A stretch of DNA of 64,000 nucleotides from Cyclobacteriaceae bacterium (GCA_016787755.1 JAEUUA010000018.1:434001-498000); one strand, 5' to 3'; counted from the first letter of the stretch, positions 1 to 9,953 are shown. The notes: generated by a model not told the origin, from the letters alone. Numbers and translations: made by a program.

Positions 1-729
1 AAGAATGTCCTCTTTAAAACCGGTATATTCCACTTTCATATTATTCTGAAAGTCGAAGGAGTTATTGTTATCGAAGTTGGTAGTTACCGCAAGTTTTTCG
101 CCCACCTTGCCGGTTACACTTAAATTTATTTGTTGGTCAAATTCAAAGCCACCATTGCGCTGTTGGCGGATGGGAATAGAGGGGTTTTCTATTTTTTGAA
201 ACTGAGCTCCAAAGTCCAGGTTTACAAAACCACGTGGAATCAACTCCACATAACTTCCTCCAAAAATCCGATCGAGCACAGGGCTCACATAAATTTTAGG
301 GATCAGGTTGCGGCTACTGACAGCACTTTCGCCATCCAAGGCCCTGCTTTTCGATTGCCAGTAATTTCTTTTCAGAATTTGATCTTGCTGCTTTTTGAAT
401 TCTTCAAAGGACATGGTAGAAGGTGGGCGGTAATTTAAAGACCCTGCTTTTTCTGAAATGTTATAATGCCGCCCCGTATCGATTTCTATTTCTGTATTGA
501 AACTCTTGGGGTTCTTAAGAAAAAGTGGCGAGAAGGTAGTGAAGTTGGAGAAGGGATCGCCATAGCGATCGCGTGTTCTGAATTGCGGGCGATAAGGATT
601 AATGGGCTCTAAACGTACAGTATCGGCACTATTCTGCTGTTGGCCGTAAGCCATGGGAGCAGACCAGCATAGTGCGAGACAAATGCCCAGTCCGAGGATG
701 AACTGAATCTTCCGGGTAGCTACAATCAA
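1..729 (-). CDS. sprA: SprA, T9SS translocon/gliding protein (N-terminal part, cut by window edge)
   Basis: Reading the minus strand from position 729 gives 243 codons that run off the window. SprA forms the very large outer-membrane channel of the type IX secretion system and is needed for gliding and for export of proteins with C-terminal sorting domains. The diagnostic stretch here contains QQRNGGFEFDQQ (about residues 189-200), followed by a TGKVGEKL / TTNFDNNNSFDF region typical of the SprA N-terminus. A hydrophobic signal peptide lies near residues 6-30. No ATG fits upstream of the signal, so I chose TTG at 729, eight bases after the ruvA stop. The first in-frame ATG (654) would cut away the signal. 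SprA is normally over 2000 residues, so most of the gene lies outside. The sprA-ruvA-malic enzyme neighbourhood is known from other Bacteroidota. Identity is near certain; the start is less so. Confidence 0.93.
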   Translation of the reverse strand, partial: MIVATRKIQFILGLGICLALCWSAPMAYGQQQNSADTVRLEPINPYRPQFRTRDRYGDPFSNFTTFSPLFLKNPKSFNTEIEIDTGRHYNISEKAGSLNYRPPSTMSFEEFKKQQDQILKRNYWQSKSRALDGESAVSSRNLIPKIYVSPVLDRIFGGSYVELIPRGFVNLDFGAQFQKIENPSIPIRQQRNGGFEFDQQINLSVTGKVGEKLAVTTNFDNNNSFDFQNNMKVEYTGFKEDIL

Positions 730-736
730 TCGTGGT

Positions 737-1327
737 TCAGGCGTTTTTTAATGCTTGCTTTACCAGGGCTTCTAAACTAATGGTATTTCCTGACAACTTC
801 AGGACGGAATCAACGCTTTTTTCGGCTGCTGATTTCGTAATACCGAGCGTCATTAAGGCTGTTAACGCCTCGTGGCGCATGGTATTGTGTATTAATCCGG
901 GTTTTCCCGGCCCCTCCTCTATCGGATCCTTCCTCAACTTATCTTTCAACTCAAGGATCACCCGTTGCGCTGTTTTTCCTCCTATTCCCTTCACGGCCTG
1001 CAAAGCTGCTGCATCCTCGCGTACAATAGCCGACCGAAGCTCATTAGGAGGTAGATAAGAAAGCACCACCAATGCGGTATTGGGCCCAACTCCATTTACA
1101 GAAATCAAGTGTTGAAACATTTGCTTTTCAGTTTCATTGACGAATCCATATAAAATATGAGCATCTTCACGCACGTGCAGATAGGTCACGAGTTTTAAGT
1201 CTTCGCGATCTTTAATTTCAGAAAATGTGTTGAGCGAAATGCTCACCTGATAGCCAATTCCGTTCACATCAAGTATTATAAATGTGGGCTCTTTGTGAAC
1301 GAGCTTGCCTTTAAGATATGCAATCAT
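737..1327 (-). CDS. ruvA: Holliday junction branch migration protein RuvA
   Basis: The 196-residue product has the usual RuvA length (about 200). RuvA tetramers bind the four-way DNA junction and position the RuvB motor for branch migration in recombinational repair. Residues 1-64 form the N-terminal OB-fold domain. Two helix-hairpin-helix motifs are visible, NGVGPNTA near 78-85 and KGIGGKTA at 113-120, followed by a variable linker and the C-terminal RuvB-binding helices (about 148-196). The start MIAYLKGKL is the typical RuvA N-terminus. The gene sits eight bases upstream of sprA on the same strand, so the two may be co-transcribed. RuvB and RuvC are not in the window. Confidence 0.97.
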   Translation of the reverse strand: MIAYLKGKLVHKEPTFIILDVNGIGYQVSISLNTFSEIKDREDLKLVTYLHVREDAHILYGFVNETEKQMFQHLISVNGVGPNTALVVLSYLPPNELRSAIVREDAAALQAVKGIGGKTAQRVILELKDKLRKDPIEEGPGKPGLIHNTMRHEALTALMTLGITKSAAEKSVDSVLKLSGNTISLEALVKQALKNA

Positions 1328-1449
1328 AAAAGGTTAAAAAATGAATGCAGTTTACGAGGATTTGGGCAGGGAAACAAGGGGTAAACCAATTCAAAAGTGA
1401 GTCGTTTTTTTTTGTTGTTGCGTTCCTCAAAAACGTTAAAAGATCGAAG

Positions 1450-1458
1450 TACCTTTGC
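1450..1458 (+). promoter_or_regulatory. Bacteroidota-type -7 element upstream of the MreB-like gene
   Basis: TACCTTTGC matches the TAnnTTTG -7 consensus of the Bacteroidota primary sigma factor. It ends only three bases before the ATG at 1462, so transcription starting about seven bases downstream would give an almost leaderless mRNA. No clear -33 TTG box is present at the expected spacing. Confidence 0.5.
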
Positions 1459-1461
1459 ACT

Positions 1462-2481
1462 ATGTTTCAATTCTCCTCCACAAAAAATCTGGCCATTGAT
1501 CTTGGAAATAATAACACGTTATTAACCGATCAATCAGCACTTTTATTCTCGCAGCCATCCTACATGGTAGTTAACGAACATAATAACAAAGTTGAGGCTG
1601 TGGGCGATCTGGCATATAGCATGTGGGAGAAGATGCATTCCAATCTAAAGCCTATAAAACCTTTGAAAGGTGGTGTTATTTCCGATGGTGAATCAGCCAA
1701 GAAGATGCTTAAGGAGATGATCGGTAAAATTCAGAAACCATCTTTATTTCCTTCTGGTTTTAATTACCTGATCTCGGGTGTACCGTATGATACAACCCCT
1801 GTTGAGAAGCGTGCTTTGCGCGATGCCTTAGATCAATTTTCTTCACGAAATACGCATCTTGTTTACGAGCCCTTAGCCGCAGCATTAGGACTTGGATTAA
1901 ATATTCAAAAGCCGGAAGGAAAATTAGTGGTTGATATGGGTGGCGGAATCACCGAAGTAGTAATCATCTCCTTGTCGGGAATTGCAGCTTTCCAATCAAC
2001 GCGTACTGCGGGTGATACACTGGACGAAGAAATTCAAGATTACTTTAGACGGACTTACAACTTTTCGGTTGGCATTAAGACAGCCGAGCAAATGAAGAAA
2101 GAAATTGGGTGTGTCTTTTCTTATGTTGCCAACGAAGAAGAATTTTTCATTGCGAAAGGAAAAGATTTGATGGAAGGAATTCCGGTAAGCAGAAAAGTGA
2201 GTCAAGCAGAATTAACGTCTGTGTTAGAAAAACCCTTTCAAAAAATAGAAGAGTGTATTCGTCAATCGTTACAAATTTGCCCGCCCGAATTAGCCTCTGA
2301 CATTTATCGTTCAGGAATTTATGTAACAGGTGGAAATGCAAAGCTAAAAGGAATCAAAGAGCGCCTTTCTAAAACATTTCAGTTGCCAGTTCACATTGAT
2401 CCGCAACCCCTACTTTCTGTTAGCAAAGGAATCTCTCAGATTCTGGGTGCCCCGCAAAAACACAGGTCGGTATTGGTTTGA
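1462..2481 (+). CDS. MreB-like actin-family protein
   Basis: The product is 339 residues with the ASKHA/actin fold typical of MreB, the cytoskeletal filament that guides peptidoglycan synthesis at the inner membrane. The phosphate-1 loop is LAIDLGNNNT (about 10-19), phosphate-2 is VDMGGGITEVV (157-167), and YEPLAAALG (135-143) and a C-terminal TGG nucleotide-binding motif are also visible. An upstream extension of the frame to 1345 exists, but ATG 1462 gives the standard MreB length and follows a -7 promoter word. The phosphate-1 loop (GNNNT rather than the usual GTANT) is divergent, and no mreC/mreD/rodA genes follow. It may be a paralogue of the main mreB, so no gene symbol is given. Confidence 0.85.
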   Translation: MFQFSSTKNLAIDLGNNNTLLTDQSALLFSQPSYMVVNEHNNKVEAVGDLAYSMWEKMHSNLKPIKPLKGGVISDGESAKKMLKEMIGKIQKPSLFPSGFNYLISGVPYDTTPVEKRALRDALDQFSSRNTHLVYEPLAAALGLGLNIQKPEGKLVVDMGGGITEVVIISLSGIAAFQSTRTAGDTLDEEIQDYFRRTYNFSVGIKTAEQMKKEIGCVFSYVANEEEFFIAKGKDLMEGIPVSRKVSQAELTSVLEKPFQKIEECIRQSLQICPPELASDIYRSGIYVTGGNAKLKGIKERLSKTFQLPVHIDPQPLLSVSKGISQILGAPQKHRSVLV

Positions 2482-2614
2482 CCTTCTTTCTTTCCTCTGT
2501 AAATGATGTCCTCTTTCATTAAGGTTATAGTAATGCTAGGCGAAGATGCCGCCCCTTCTGACTGCTCCGCGAAAAACCACCAAAAGCGATGTTGTTAACA
2601 TTTAAATTCTAGAA

Positions 2615-3064
2615 ATGAGAAAAATAATAATCTTATTAATTACGACTGTATTATCAGTACAATTATATGGGCAAAGGCAATTAACAGCCAATCAGCAGGC
2701 TGTGCAGCAAACGGTCATCAAACTATTTAACGCTTTATCCAGCCGTGATTCTATCAGCCTCAAAGCCGCTTGTACATCTGATTTAACACTATACGAATAT
2801 GGACAGGTGTGGAACATAGATACACTTATTCTGAAAGCAATTACATTGAATCCGTCATCAGATTTTGAACGTACCAATAGTTTTGATTTCATTAATACCA
2901 CCCTAGATAAAACTATGGCATGGGTTACTTATCGTCTTCAGTCTTCAATAACCAGAGATGGGAAACAGACAACAATGCAATGGCTGGAGACAGTAGTTCT
3001 AGTTAAAGAAAGAAAACTGTGGAAAATAAAACATCTGCATTCAACACGTATCAAACGAAGTTAA
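2615..3064 (+). CDS. Exported NTF2-like (SnoaL/DUF4440-type) protein
   Basis: A 149-residue protein with an N-terminal signal peptide (about residues 1-19, ending LYG-Q). The rest matches the small cone-shaped NTF2/SnoaL fold: an initial helix (QQAVQQTVIKLFNALSSRD), a TLYEYGQVW strand region, and final strands with METVVLVKE-like spacing and KLWKIKHLHST at the end. Such domains act as ligand-binding or scaffold modules, and many have no known substrate. It stands alone between the MreB-like gene and the malic enzyme, which is convergent. No catalytic residues can be assigned, so function is unknown. Confidence 0.75.
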   Translation: MRKIIILLITTVLSVQLYGQRQLTANQQAVQQTVIKLFNALSSRDSISLKAACTSDLTLYEYGQVWNIDTLILKAITLNPSSDFERTNSFDFINTTLDKTMAWVTYRLQSSITRDGKQTTMQWLETVVLVKERKLWKIKHLHSTRIKRS

Positions 3065-3080
3065 AAAATTAAGCGGTCGT

Positions 3081-3103
3081 ACCCCTCTCCATTCGAGAGG
3101 GGT
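3081..3103. terminator. Hairpin between convergent genes
   Basis: ACCCCTCTC at 3081-3089 pairs perfectly with GAGAGGGGT at 3095-3103 around a five-base loop. It lies between the ends of the NTF2-like gene (+) and the malic enzyme gene (-). There is no U-tract on either side, so it may be a dispersed hairpin repeat rather than a strict intrinsic terminator. Confidence 0.5.
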
Positions 3104-3117
3104 TAAGGGTGAGTGAA

Positions 3118-5397
3118 CTACAAATGACCATCCATTTCGTGCAACTGTGCATCCACTACTGCAATAGCAGCCATATTCACAATATCACGGATGGAACTTC
3201 CTAATTGAAGCACGTGTACTGGTTTTTTCATTCCCAATAAAATGGGTCCTATGGCTTCGGCTCCGCCAATTTCAATCAGCAACTTATAAGCAATATTACC
3301 TGAAGTAAGATTTGGAAATATCAACGTGTTGGCGCCTTCTTTTGCCAGGGCACTAAATGGGTATATCTCACGCTGTATGTCTGTATCAAATGCTACGTTC
3401 GCTTGTATATCTCCATCCAAAATCAATTCCGGATATTTTGCTTTCGCCAACTTTACTGCTTTCATTGTTTTTTCAGGAACCACTCCTTTGCTTGAGCCAA
3501 AGTTTGAATAGGATAACACGGCAACGCGAGGCTCCACATCAAAGAATTTTACACCACGCGCGGCCAATCCAATGATCTCAACCAACTCATCCACATTAGG
3601 ATCAACATTTACTGTACAATCCGCAAAAAAGAAGGTGCCTTTTTTATTCATGATGATGTACATACCGGCCACCCGATTCACGCCTTCGGCCATGCCAATT
3701 ATTTGAAGGGATGGCAAAATTGTTTTTGGATAGTCTTTGGTGAGTCCTGATACCAAGGCATCGGCTTCCCCAAACTCAACCATCATCGCACCAAATGCAT
3801 TGCGGTCGCGCATTTGCCGATGCGCGTCTTTTATCGTAATGCCTTTGCGTGCACGTTTGGCATGATAGGCCTGCGCATATTTTTCAGAACGTTCCGGCTC
3901 TTCACGCGGATCAATAATTTTACACTCGCCAATATCAAGACCGTGTTCTTGAATGAGGCGTTCAATGTCTTGCCTGTTACCCAACAAAATCGGATACGCA
4001 ATTTTTTCGTCCTGAAGGATTTGAGCAGCCTTTAAAATTTTAGGATGATCGGCCTCCGCAAACACAATGTGCTTGGGTTTTTTCTTAGCCAAATCAATGA
4101 TGCGCGAAGTAAGTTTAGGATCAATACCCACGCGTTTCAATAACTCCTGATGATACTTTCCCCAATCGGTAATGGGTACCCTCGCCATGCCCGAATCCAT
4201 AGCAGCTTTGGCAACAGCAGGGGATACCGTTGTGATGAGCCTTGGGTCGAGTGGTTTTGGAATCAGGTACTCGCGGCCAAACTGAATGCGATCAATGCCG
4301 TATGCCTGGAACACAATGTCCGGTACAGGTTCTTTTGCCAGGTTGGCTAATGCATACACAGCTGCGAGTTTCATCTCTTCATTGATTTCCGTTGCACGCA
4401 CATCCAGCGCTCCTCTGAAAATGTACGGGAAGCCAAGTACATTATTCACTTGATTAGGATGATCCGAGCGTCCTGTACCCATAATTAAATCAGGACGTGT
4501 TTTCTTGGCAAGGTCATAATCAATTTCGGGATTGGGGTTGGCCAATGCAAAAACAATGGGATCTTTGGCCATTGACAAAACATCTTCTGGCTTTAAGATA
4601 TCAGCAATCGAAAGACCCACAAAGACATCGGCACCTTTTAGTGCTTCCTGAAGGGTAGTTATTTTTCTGCTAGTGGCGAATTGTTTTTTACTTTCATCAA
4701 GTCCCTCTCTCTTATTATGAATCACTCCCTTGCTATCGCACATGATCAAGTTCTCCTTCTTCAGCCCAAGAGCAAAGTAGAGTTTAGTACAGGAAACTGC
4801 CGCTGCACCGGCACCATTTACTACTAAAATGATATCGCCAATTTTTTTTCCAATGATTTCAAGCGCATTAAGCAACGCAGCACTTGAAATGATAGCCGTA
4901 CCATGCTGATCATCGTGCATGATTGGAATGTTCATCTTTTCGCGCAATACGGTTTCTATCTTAAAGCATTCGGGTGCTTTGATGTCCTCCAGATTAATAC
5001 CACCAAAAGTTGGCTCCAATGATTTCACTATTTTTATAAACTCATCCGGATCTTCTTCATCAATTTCAATATCAAAGCTATCAATGCCTGCATATTTTTT
5101 GAACAACACAGCCTTTCCCTCCATGACCGGCTTTGAAGCTTCAGGACCGATATTACCCAAACCCAGTACCGCTGTACCATTTGAAATTACTGCCACTAAA
5201 TTTCCCTTCGCTGTATATTTATATACATCATCTTTGTTTGCTGCAATCTCTTTACAGGGTTCAGCCACACCCGGAGAATAGGCTAATGCAAGATCAAGCT
5301 GTGTGCTTAACATTTTAGTGGGCACCACTTCTAATTTTCCTGGCTGACCTTGAGTATGATAGTTAAGGGCGTCTTGTTTGCGGATTTTGATTGACAT
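3118..5397 (-). CDS. maeB: NADP-dependent malic enzyme with C-terminal phosphotransacetylase-like domain
   Basis: This 759-residue protein has the MaeB architecture. It decarboxylates malate to pyruvate with reduction of NADP in the cytoplasm. The malic N-domain covers about residues 10-160, with the active-site Tyr in [12 protein letters not shown], a Lys in [10 protein letters not shown] and metal-binding acidic residues near [13 protein letters not shown]. The NAD(P)-binding domain covers about 165-400, with HDDQHGTA and VNGAGAAA. A phosphotransacetylase-like domain fills about 430-759. In MaeB proteins this last domain is generally regulatory (acetyl-CoA sensing) rather than catalytic. 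Full length is present with no frameshift. It lies downstream of sprA-ruvA, as seen in related bacteria. Confidence 0.95.
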   Translation of the reverse strand: MSIKIRKQDALNYHTQGQPGKLEVVPTKMLSTQLDLALAYSPGVAEPCKEIAANKDDVYKYTAKGNLVAVISNGTAVLGLGNIGPEASKPVMEGKAVLFKKYAGIDSFDIEIDEEDPDEFIKIVKSLEPTFGGINLEDIKAPECFKIETVLREKMNIPIMHDDQHGTAIISSAALLNALEIIGKKIGDIILVVNGAGAAAVSCTKLYFALGLKKENLIMCDSKGVIHNKREGLDESKKQFATSRKITTLQEALKGADVFVGLSIADILKPEDVLSMAKDPIVFALANPNPEIDYDLAKKTRPDLIMGTGRSDHPNQVNNVLGFPYIFRGALDVRATEINEEMKLAAVYALANLAKEPVPDIVFQAYGIDRIQFGREYLIPKPLDPRLITTVSPAVAKAAMDSGMARVPITDWGKYHQELLKRVGIDPKLTSRIIDLAKKKPKHIVFAEADHPKILKAAQILQDEKIAYPILLGNRQDIERLIQEHGLDIGECKIIDPREEPERSEKYAQAYHAKRARKGITIKDAHRQMRDRNAFGAMMVEFGEADALVSGLTKDYPKTILPSLQIIGMAEGVNRVAGMYIIMNKKGTFFFADCTVNVDPNVDELVEIIGLAARGVKFFDVEPRVAVLSYSNFGSSKGVVPEKTMKAVKLAKAKYPELILDGDIQANVAFDTDIQREIYPFSALAKEGANTLIFPNLTSGNIAYKLLIEIGGAEAIGPILLGMKKPVHVLQLGSSIRDIVNMAAIAVVDAQLHEMDGHL

Positions 5398-5502
5398 AGC
5401 GGGTTAGAAAAATATGAATAGGCAATTTACACGCTAAGAAATAGGAATTACATAATCTGGTTAGAAATTATCGATCTACTGGCCCCTAAATTATAAAGCA
5501 AA

Positions 5503-6585
5503 TTACTGCTTGGCTGGCGCAAGTTCGCTGCTGGTCTTGAATGTATAGATAATTGTTTCCAATTCACGAATGATTTCGCGTTGATCTTTACTGGGGCTAA
5601 ACGTAAAGCCTTCCACGTAATAAAGCATTCCCAGCGGTTCATCAACAAAAGCATAAGAAACAAATGGACCCCCCATCGTTAAATTATTGGTACGCCAAAG
5701 TCCACGCATTTCCATCGCAAATTTCCCATTGAAGGTTATCTCTTTTGTTAGAACTGGTTTATAAGGAATGGAAGTTTCAGTTACCAGATAGGTCTCAAAC
5801 CGTTCGGGATCTTCAAAAATATTATAGCGACAAATTTCATTGCGCCACGCAATTAAACTATCTGGCTTAAATTGATCGGGAGATGTATATTTTTTCCGGG
5901 TGATGAATATGTCTTTATCCGTGTAAGGGTTGATCTGACGAAGCCAAAAGAAATTGGAATCATTGGCAACCAACTGATACCCAAAAGGAACTTTTATTTC
6001 ACTGTTAAATTTCTTTCTCAGAATATCAGGAATCCCTTTTGATTGCTTTGATTTGAACAATGCTTCAGTGAGTCGCTCACGCTCACGGGTATCAAAATGA
6101 TTAACCAACTTTGCCCCATAGGTTCTGATTTTTTTCACCAAATCATGTTCGGTATTTCCAAACAGAAAAAGTACCTCTTGATTTTTTGCAAAAAGATCTT
6201 GTATGTTTTGACTAAATAAATTTGAATCGGCCTTAATCTTTTGAAGAGATTCCGCTGTAAACGTTCTTTTTATTTGAGAGGCACCTACCGATCGCTGATC
6301 AAGCGTAACCGCGTAAATCAAATTTCTTCGTTGCTTGAGTACATAATTGAGCTTGCGCGGATCAATCCAACGCATATGAAAAATTGATTCCTTTCTCGGG
6401 ATCCCCTGCATCTCAGCACTAAACAAAGAATCTATTACTTTCCCCAACGGACCCTTCCATTGCAATGAATCCATAATCAAGAAAATATCGCCTGGCCTGC
6501 CCGTAGCTTGTGGCAGACTTTTCTTATCAGAACAAGAAGCAGAAAATAGGAGTATAGAAACAAAAAGAAAGGAAGCGTATTTCAT
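5503..6585 (-). CDS. DUF4837 family lipoprotein
   Basis: A 360-residue protein with a lipoprotein signal: hydrophobic stretch then FSASC, giving a lipidated Cys18. The sequence after the lipobox (GRPGDIFLIMDSLQW) and the long alternating strand-helix body match DUF4837, a family restricted to Bacteroidota and without assigned function. It should be anchored in the cell envelope. The next gene on the same strand is the LysM lytic transglycosylase 71 bases upstream, so an envelope-related job and shared transcription are possible. No catalytic motif is evident. Confidence 0.85.
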   Translation of the reverse strand: MKYASFLFVSILLFSASCSDKKSLPQATGRPGDIFLIMDSLQWKGPLGKVIDSLFSAEMQGIPRKESIFHMRWIDPRKLNYVLKQRRNLIYAVTLDQRSVGASQIKRTFTAESLQKIKADSNLFSQNIQDLFAKNQEVLFLFGNTEHDLVKKIRTYGAKLVNHFDTRERERLTEALFKSKQSKGIPDILRKKFNSEIKVPFGYQLVANDSNFFWLRQINPYTDKDIFITRKKYTSPDQFKPDSLIAWRNEICRYNIFEDPERFETYLVTETSIPYKPVLTKEITFNGKFAMEMRGLWRTNNLTMGGPFVSYAFVDEPLGMLYYVEGFTFSPSKDQREIIRELETIIYTFKTSSELAPAKQ

Positions 6586-6656
6586 GAGAGGAATAGAAGT
6601 AATATGGTCACGTTATATAATTCCAGTTAATCTGAATAGTCACTGAGATAACCGAA

Positions 6657-8078
6657 CTAACCCACAATTAATTTTTGACCGGGTTGCAAGCTATTGCTTT
6701 TCAGATTATTGAGGGTCTTAATTTTCTCAACGGTCAACCCAGGCACTTTTTTTGAAATGTCCCACAACGTATCACCGGGTTGAACAATATAGGTTTTTGT
6801 ATCAGGAGATAATATGCTGGCTTCTTTGGATACAGCACTGATCCTTGAGGGAACGAGCCTGTTTTGATTTGTCCAAATGGTTAACTGTTGTCCCGACCGA
6901 ATGGTATTACTTGAAAGGTTATTCCAGCTCTTAATGTCTTCAATACGTACTCCGTGTCTAATCGCAATTGAGCCCAGCACATCACCCGATACAACTTTAT
7001 AACTTACCCGTTCACGGCCATCGATAATGGCTGACGGAAGGGCTGCGTATTGTTCATTTTCCCTTCTTCCTACTTTGGAAGCAGAATCTAGAATGCTCGT
7101 ACGATTCAAATCAAGTGCAAGTTTTGCGTGCACCGGTATTTTTATAACGGAAACTCTTCCCTTGGCCGGAAGCACATTTCTAAGTACCGATGGATTTAGT
7201 TTTTGTAAATCTTCCAAACAGGTTCCGGTAAGTTTTGCTAATGTTTCAAAATGCAAAAACTGATTAACCGCTAGTGTATCATAAGGAGGCACTACCTCAC
7301 GGGCAGTTTCGACTAAATTGTGTTGCTCAGTATAATTCAATGCATAAATAATGGCAATGAATTGTGGCACATAAGCACGTGTTTCCCTTGGCAGATGCGG
7401 ATAAACTTCCCAGAAAGAATTTTTATATCCTGATTTGCGAACAGCCTTTCGAACCGTGCCAGGTCCGGAGTTATAGGCTGCCAAGGCTAATTCCCAATTG
7501 CCAAACATTCTGTAAAGTTGAGTCAAATACCTGCAGGCTGCATCGGTTGATTTATCCGGATCCATTCTGTCATCTATATACCAATCCGTTTTCAAATCAA
7601 AATACCTGCCCGTACCCGACATAAATTGCCATAAACCAACTGCACGAGCTCTTGATACAGCTCGTGGATTCAATCCTGATTCTATTATAGACAAGTATTT
7701 CAGTTCCTCCGGTAGATTATATTTCTTTAAGTATTGTTCAAACACCGGAAAGAAAATATCTTTTCTGCGTTGCATCATACGTGTATAATCTCGATTACGT
7801 ACCGTGAAATAATCAATAAATCCGTGCACGGTATTATTATAAGTAAGAGGAATTTGTTGCTGAATACAGCTGAGTCGATCGGCTAATAATTCAGGAGTAT
7901 CATTACCAGGAACGTATTCCAGGTTAGTAGGAAAAATCAACTCTGCATTTATAATGGAATCTTCAAGAATTAAGCCCTCCGCTGGCACAGGAAGCGAAAG
8001 CGTATCAGGCAAAGGATCCTCCTGTGCTATGGCAAGCATTGAAACAAAGAGAAAAAATATAACTACACAATACTTCAT
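6657..8078 (-). CDS. MltD-like lytic transglycosylase with two LysM domains
   Basis: This 473-residue exported protein cleaves the glycan strand of peptidoglycan, forming 1,6-anhydro ends. A signal peptide ends near residue 18 (AIA-Q). The SLT (GH23) domain spans about 105-265, with catalytic Glu133 in IIESGLNP, then AVGLWQFM and AAYNSGPG motifs. Two LysM peptidoglycan-binding repeats follow at about 357-403 and 428-473, each with the G-D-x-L start. Domain order is that of MltD. The remodelling activity fits the neighbouring EnvC-like and other envelope genes. The only uncertainty is which member of the MltD group it is. Confidence 0.93.
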   Translation of the reverse strand: MKYCVVIFFLFVSMLAIAQEDPLPDTLSLPVPAEGLILEDSIINAELIFPTNLEYVPGNDTPELLADRLSCIQQQIPLTYNNTVHGFIDYFTVRNRDYTRMMQRRKDIFFPVFEQYLKKYNLPEELKYLSIIESGLNPRAVSRARAVGLWQFMSGTGRYFDLKTDWYIDDRMDPDKSTDAACRYLTQLYRMFGNWELALAAYNSGPGTVRKAVRKSGYKNSFWEVYPHLPRETRAYVPQFIAIIYALNYTEQHNLVETAREVVPPYDTLAVNQFLHFETLAKLTGTCLEDLQKLNPSVLRNVLPAKGRVSVIKIPVHAKLALDLNRTSILDSASKVGRRENEQYAALPSAIIDGRERVSYKVVSGDVLGSIAIRHGVRIEDIKSWNNLSSNTIRSGQQLTIWTNQNRLVPSRISAVSKEASILSPDTKTYIVQPGDTLWDISKKVPGLTVEKIKTLNNLKSNSLQPGQKLIVG

Positions 8079-8119
8079 TTTATTCTTTTAACGAATCTTA
8101 AGGCTATTTAGGCTATTTA

Positions 8120-9502
8120 TTACACTAAGTTCGGAATTACCTGCGAGAACTGAAAGAGTTTACTTTCTTCAAAATCATCGGCCGTTACTTGAAGGCCAAT
8201 GGGCAATCCTTCATTATCAAACCCACAGGGTACCGAAAGAGCAGGCACACCCGCTACATTTGCCTGAACGGAAAATAAATCCGCCAAGTACATTTCCAAA
8301 GGATTACTTGTATGCGATCCGAGTTTAAAGGCAGTAGACGGTGTAGTGGGTGATAATATGAAATCGTAATTAGAAAAAATTGCCTTCGTTTTTTCACGAA
8401 TAAGTCTTCGTACTTTCTGTGCCTTGGTGTAATACGCATCATAATAACTGGCACTTAGGACAAAAGTTCCTAATAAAATTCTTCGCTGCACTTCTTTACC
8501 AAAACCTTCGCTGCGTGTTTTTTTGTAAAGTGACTCCAGGTCCGTTACCTGCTTGCTTCTAAACCCATACCGTACTCCATCATAACGCGACAAGTTTGAA
8601 CTTGCTTCGGCTGTAGCCAAAATATAATAGGTTGGTAAAATGTATTCGGTTAACGGAAACTCAATCGGTTCAACCACATGCCCTGCATTTTTAAGTTGCT
8701 TTATTTTCTCGACAATCAACTTTTTGATTTCAGGTTGCAACACTTCTGTATCCACAGTTTCCCTTATGTAGGCTACTTTATATTTTTTGTTTGGATCTGC
8801 GTTAAGTTCTGAAGTATACGATGGCACCGGCTTGCGCGAAACCGTGCTATCGAACTCATCGGCACCCGCCATCACTTCAAGTACCAACGCTATTTGTTCA
8901 ATTTTTTTTCCAAAGATTCCGATGCAATCAAAAGAAGAACCGTACGCAATTAATCCATAGCGTGAAATACGCGAGTAGGTGGGTTTCAATCCCAAGATGC
9001 CACAGAAGGCAGCAGGCTGACGCACAGAACCTCCGGTATCCGATCCAATCGAAACATCACACAAATCGGCCATTACAGCAACAGCCGAACCACCTGACGA
9101 TCCACCCGGAACACGGGTGTTATCAATATCATTGAGCACAGGACCAAAGGCAGAGTTCTCATTGGATGAACCCATGGCAAACTCATCGCAATTTTGCCTT
9201 CCGATTATGATCGCATCTTCGTCCAGCAAGCGCTGAACAGCTGTAGCATTAAATTGAGAAATGAAACCATCCAGAATTTTGCTTCCTGCCTGCAGTGGAT
9301 GATCTTGAAAACAAAGTACATCTTTCAAGCCAATAACTAACCCTGCCAGTTTTCCAGCTGTTTTGCTTCTGATCCTTGAATCAACTTCAGCAGCCCGGGT
9401 AAGAGCCTCCTGCCCGTAAACACTCAAAAAAACGTTGAGGTGTTTTTTGGTATCGATATTCGTAAGAAAAGCGGAAACCCGATCAACACATGATATGCCC
9501 AT
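8120..9502 (-). CDS. gatA: Asp-tRNA(Asn)/Glu-tRNA(Gln) amidotransferase subunit A
   Basis: The 460-residue product is the amidase subunit of GatCAB, which releases ammonia from glutamine and uses it to convert mischarged Glu-tRNA(Gln) or Asp-tRNA(Asn). The amidase-signature triad is visible: Lys in GLKDVL, the Gly/Ser-rich PGGSSGGSA loop with the cis-Ser, and the catalytic Ser in GSDTGGSVRQPA. I chose the ATG at 9502; a TTG two codons upstream would add two residues. The gatB and gatC genes are not adjacent, which is common in Bacteroidota. Length matches the family (about 470-490). Confidence 0.95.
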   Translation of the reverse strand: MGISCVDRVSAFLTNIDTKKHLNVFLSVYGQEALTRAAEVDSRIRSKTAGKLAGLVIGLKDVLCFQDHPLQAGSKILDGFISQFNATAVQRLLDEDAIIIGRQNCDEFAMGSSNENSAFGPVLNDIDNTRVPGGSSGGSAVAVMADLCDVSIGSDTGGSVRQPAAFCGILGLKPTYSRISRYGLIAYGSSFDCIGIFGKKIEQIALVLEVMAGADEFDSTVSRKPVPSYTSELNADPNKKYKVAYIRETVDTEVLQPEIKKLIVEKIKQLKNAGHVVEPIEFPLTEYILPTYYILATAEASSNLSRYDGVRYGFRSKQVTDLESLYKKTRSEGFGKEVQRRILLGTFVLSASYYDAYYTKAQKVRRLIREKTKAIFSNYDFILSPTTPSTAFKLGSHTSNPLEMYLADLFSVQANVAGVPALSVPCGFDNEGLPIGLQVTADDFEESKLFQFSQVIPNLV

Positions 9503-9633
9503 TTTCAAAGATTCTTATGAAGAAATGTTTTCAAGGGCATCCCACCTGACCTATAAATAAACAGTAACTGATGAAAGGTTCCGCTAAAAAGATCGTTCTG
9601 TAAGTCTTTTACGTTCGAATCCGTATTCAATGT

Positions 9634-9843
9634 TTACTTATCGTCAATCTTAGGAACGGTTTTTCCAGCTTCGTCTACTTCAGACTTCACATCTTTAACA
9701 GCATCCTTAAATTCACGAAAGCCTTTACCAAGACCTTTAGCAAACTCAGGAATTTTCTTAGCTCCAAAGAAAACCAGAACGAACAAACCGATTACCACCC
9801 ACTCGCCCATTCCGGGCATTCCAATCAAAAGTATTGCGCTCAT
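9634..9843 (-). CDS. tatA: TatA/E-type twin-arginine translocase subunit
   Basis: A 69-residue protein with the TatA layout: a short N-terminus, one transmembrane helix (about residues 13-29), the conserved FGAKKIPE hinge motif and an amphipathic helix beginning at about 34, then a charged tail. TatA polymerises to form the pore for folded proteins with RR signal peptides. Two likely Tat substrates with RRxFLK motifs occur in this window (52437-53843 and 54019-55476). TatC is not seen here. A near-consensus -7 word (TATCTTTAC on the minus strand) lies at 9864-9872. Confidence 0.95.
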   Translation of the reverse strand: MSAILLIGMPGMGEWVVIGLFVLVFFGAKKIPEFAKGLGKGFREFKDAVKDVKSEVDEAGKTVPKIDDK

Positions 9844-9953
9844 AATAGAAGAATTTAAGAGTTGTAAAGATAGAGAATTATAATAAAATGAGTAGCGAAA
9901 GCTGTTTTGTTTGGCTTTAAAATAAGCCAGATTCGAGGTTTTTACCGTTCAGC

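Noticed and set aside
130..438. Plus-strand open frame opposite sprA
   Set aside because: It lies wholly antisense to the clear SprA coding sequence and has no family-like features.
1431..1440. AAAAACGTTAAA as a third LacI-type operator
   Set aside because: It shares only the ACGTT core, lacks the flanking bases of the two identical sites, and lies by an unrelated MreB-like gene.
3118..4110. Phosphotransacetylase domain as a separate pta gene
   Set aside because: It is continuous in frame with the malic enzyme domain, as in the known MaeB fusion.
4919..5281. 120-codon plus-strand open frame
   Set aside because: Antisense to the well-supported malic enzyme gene.
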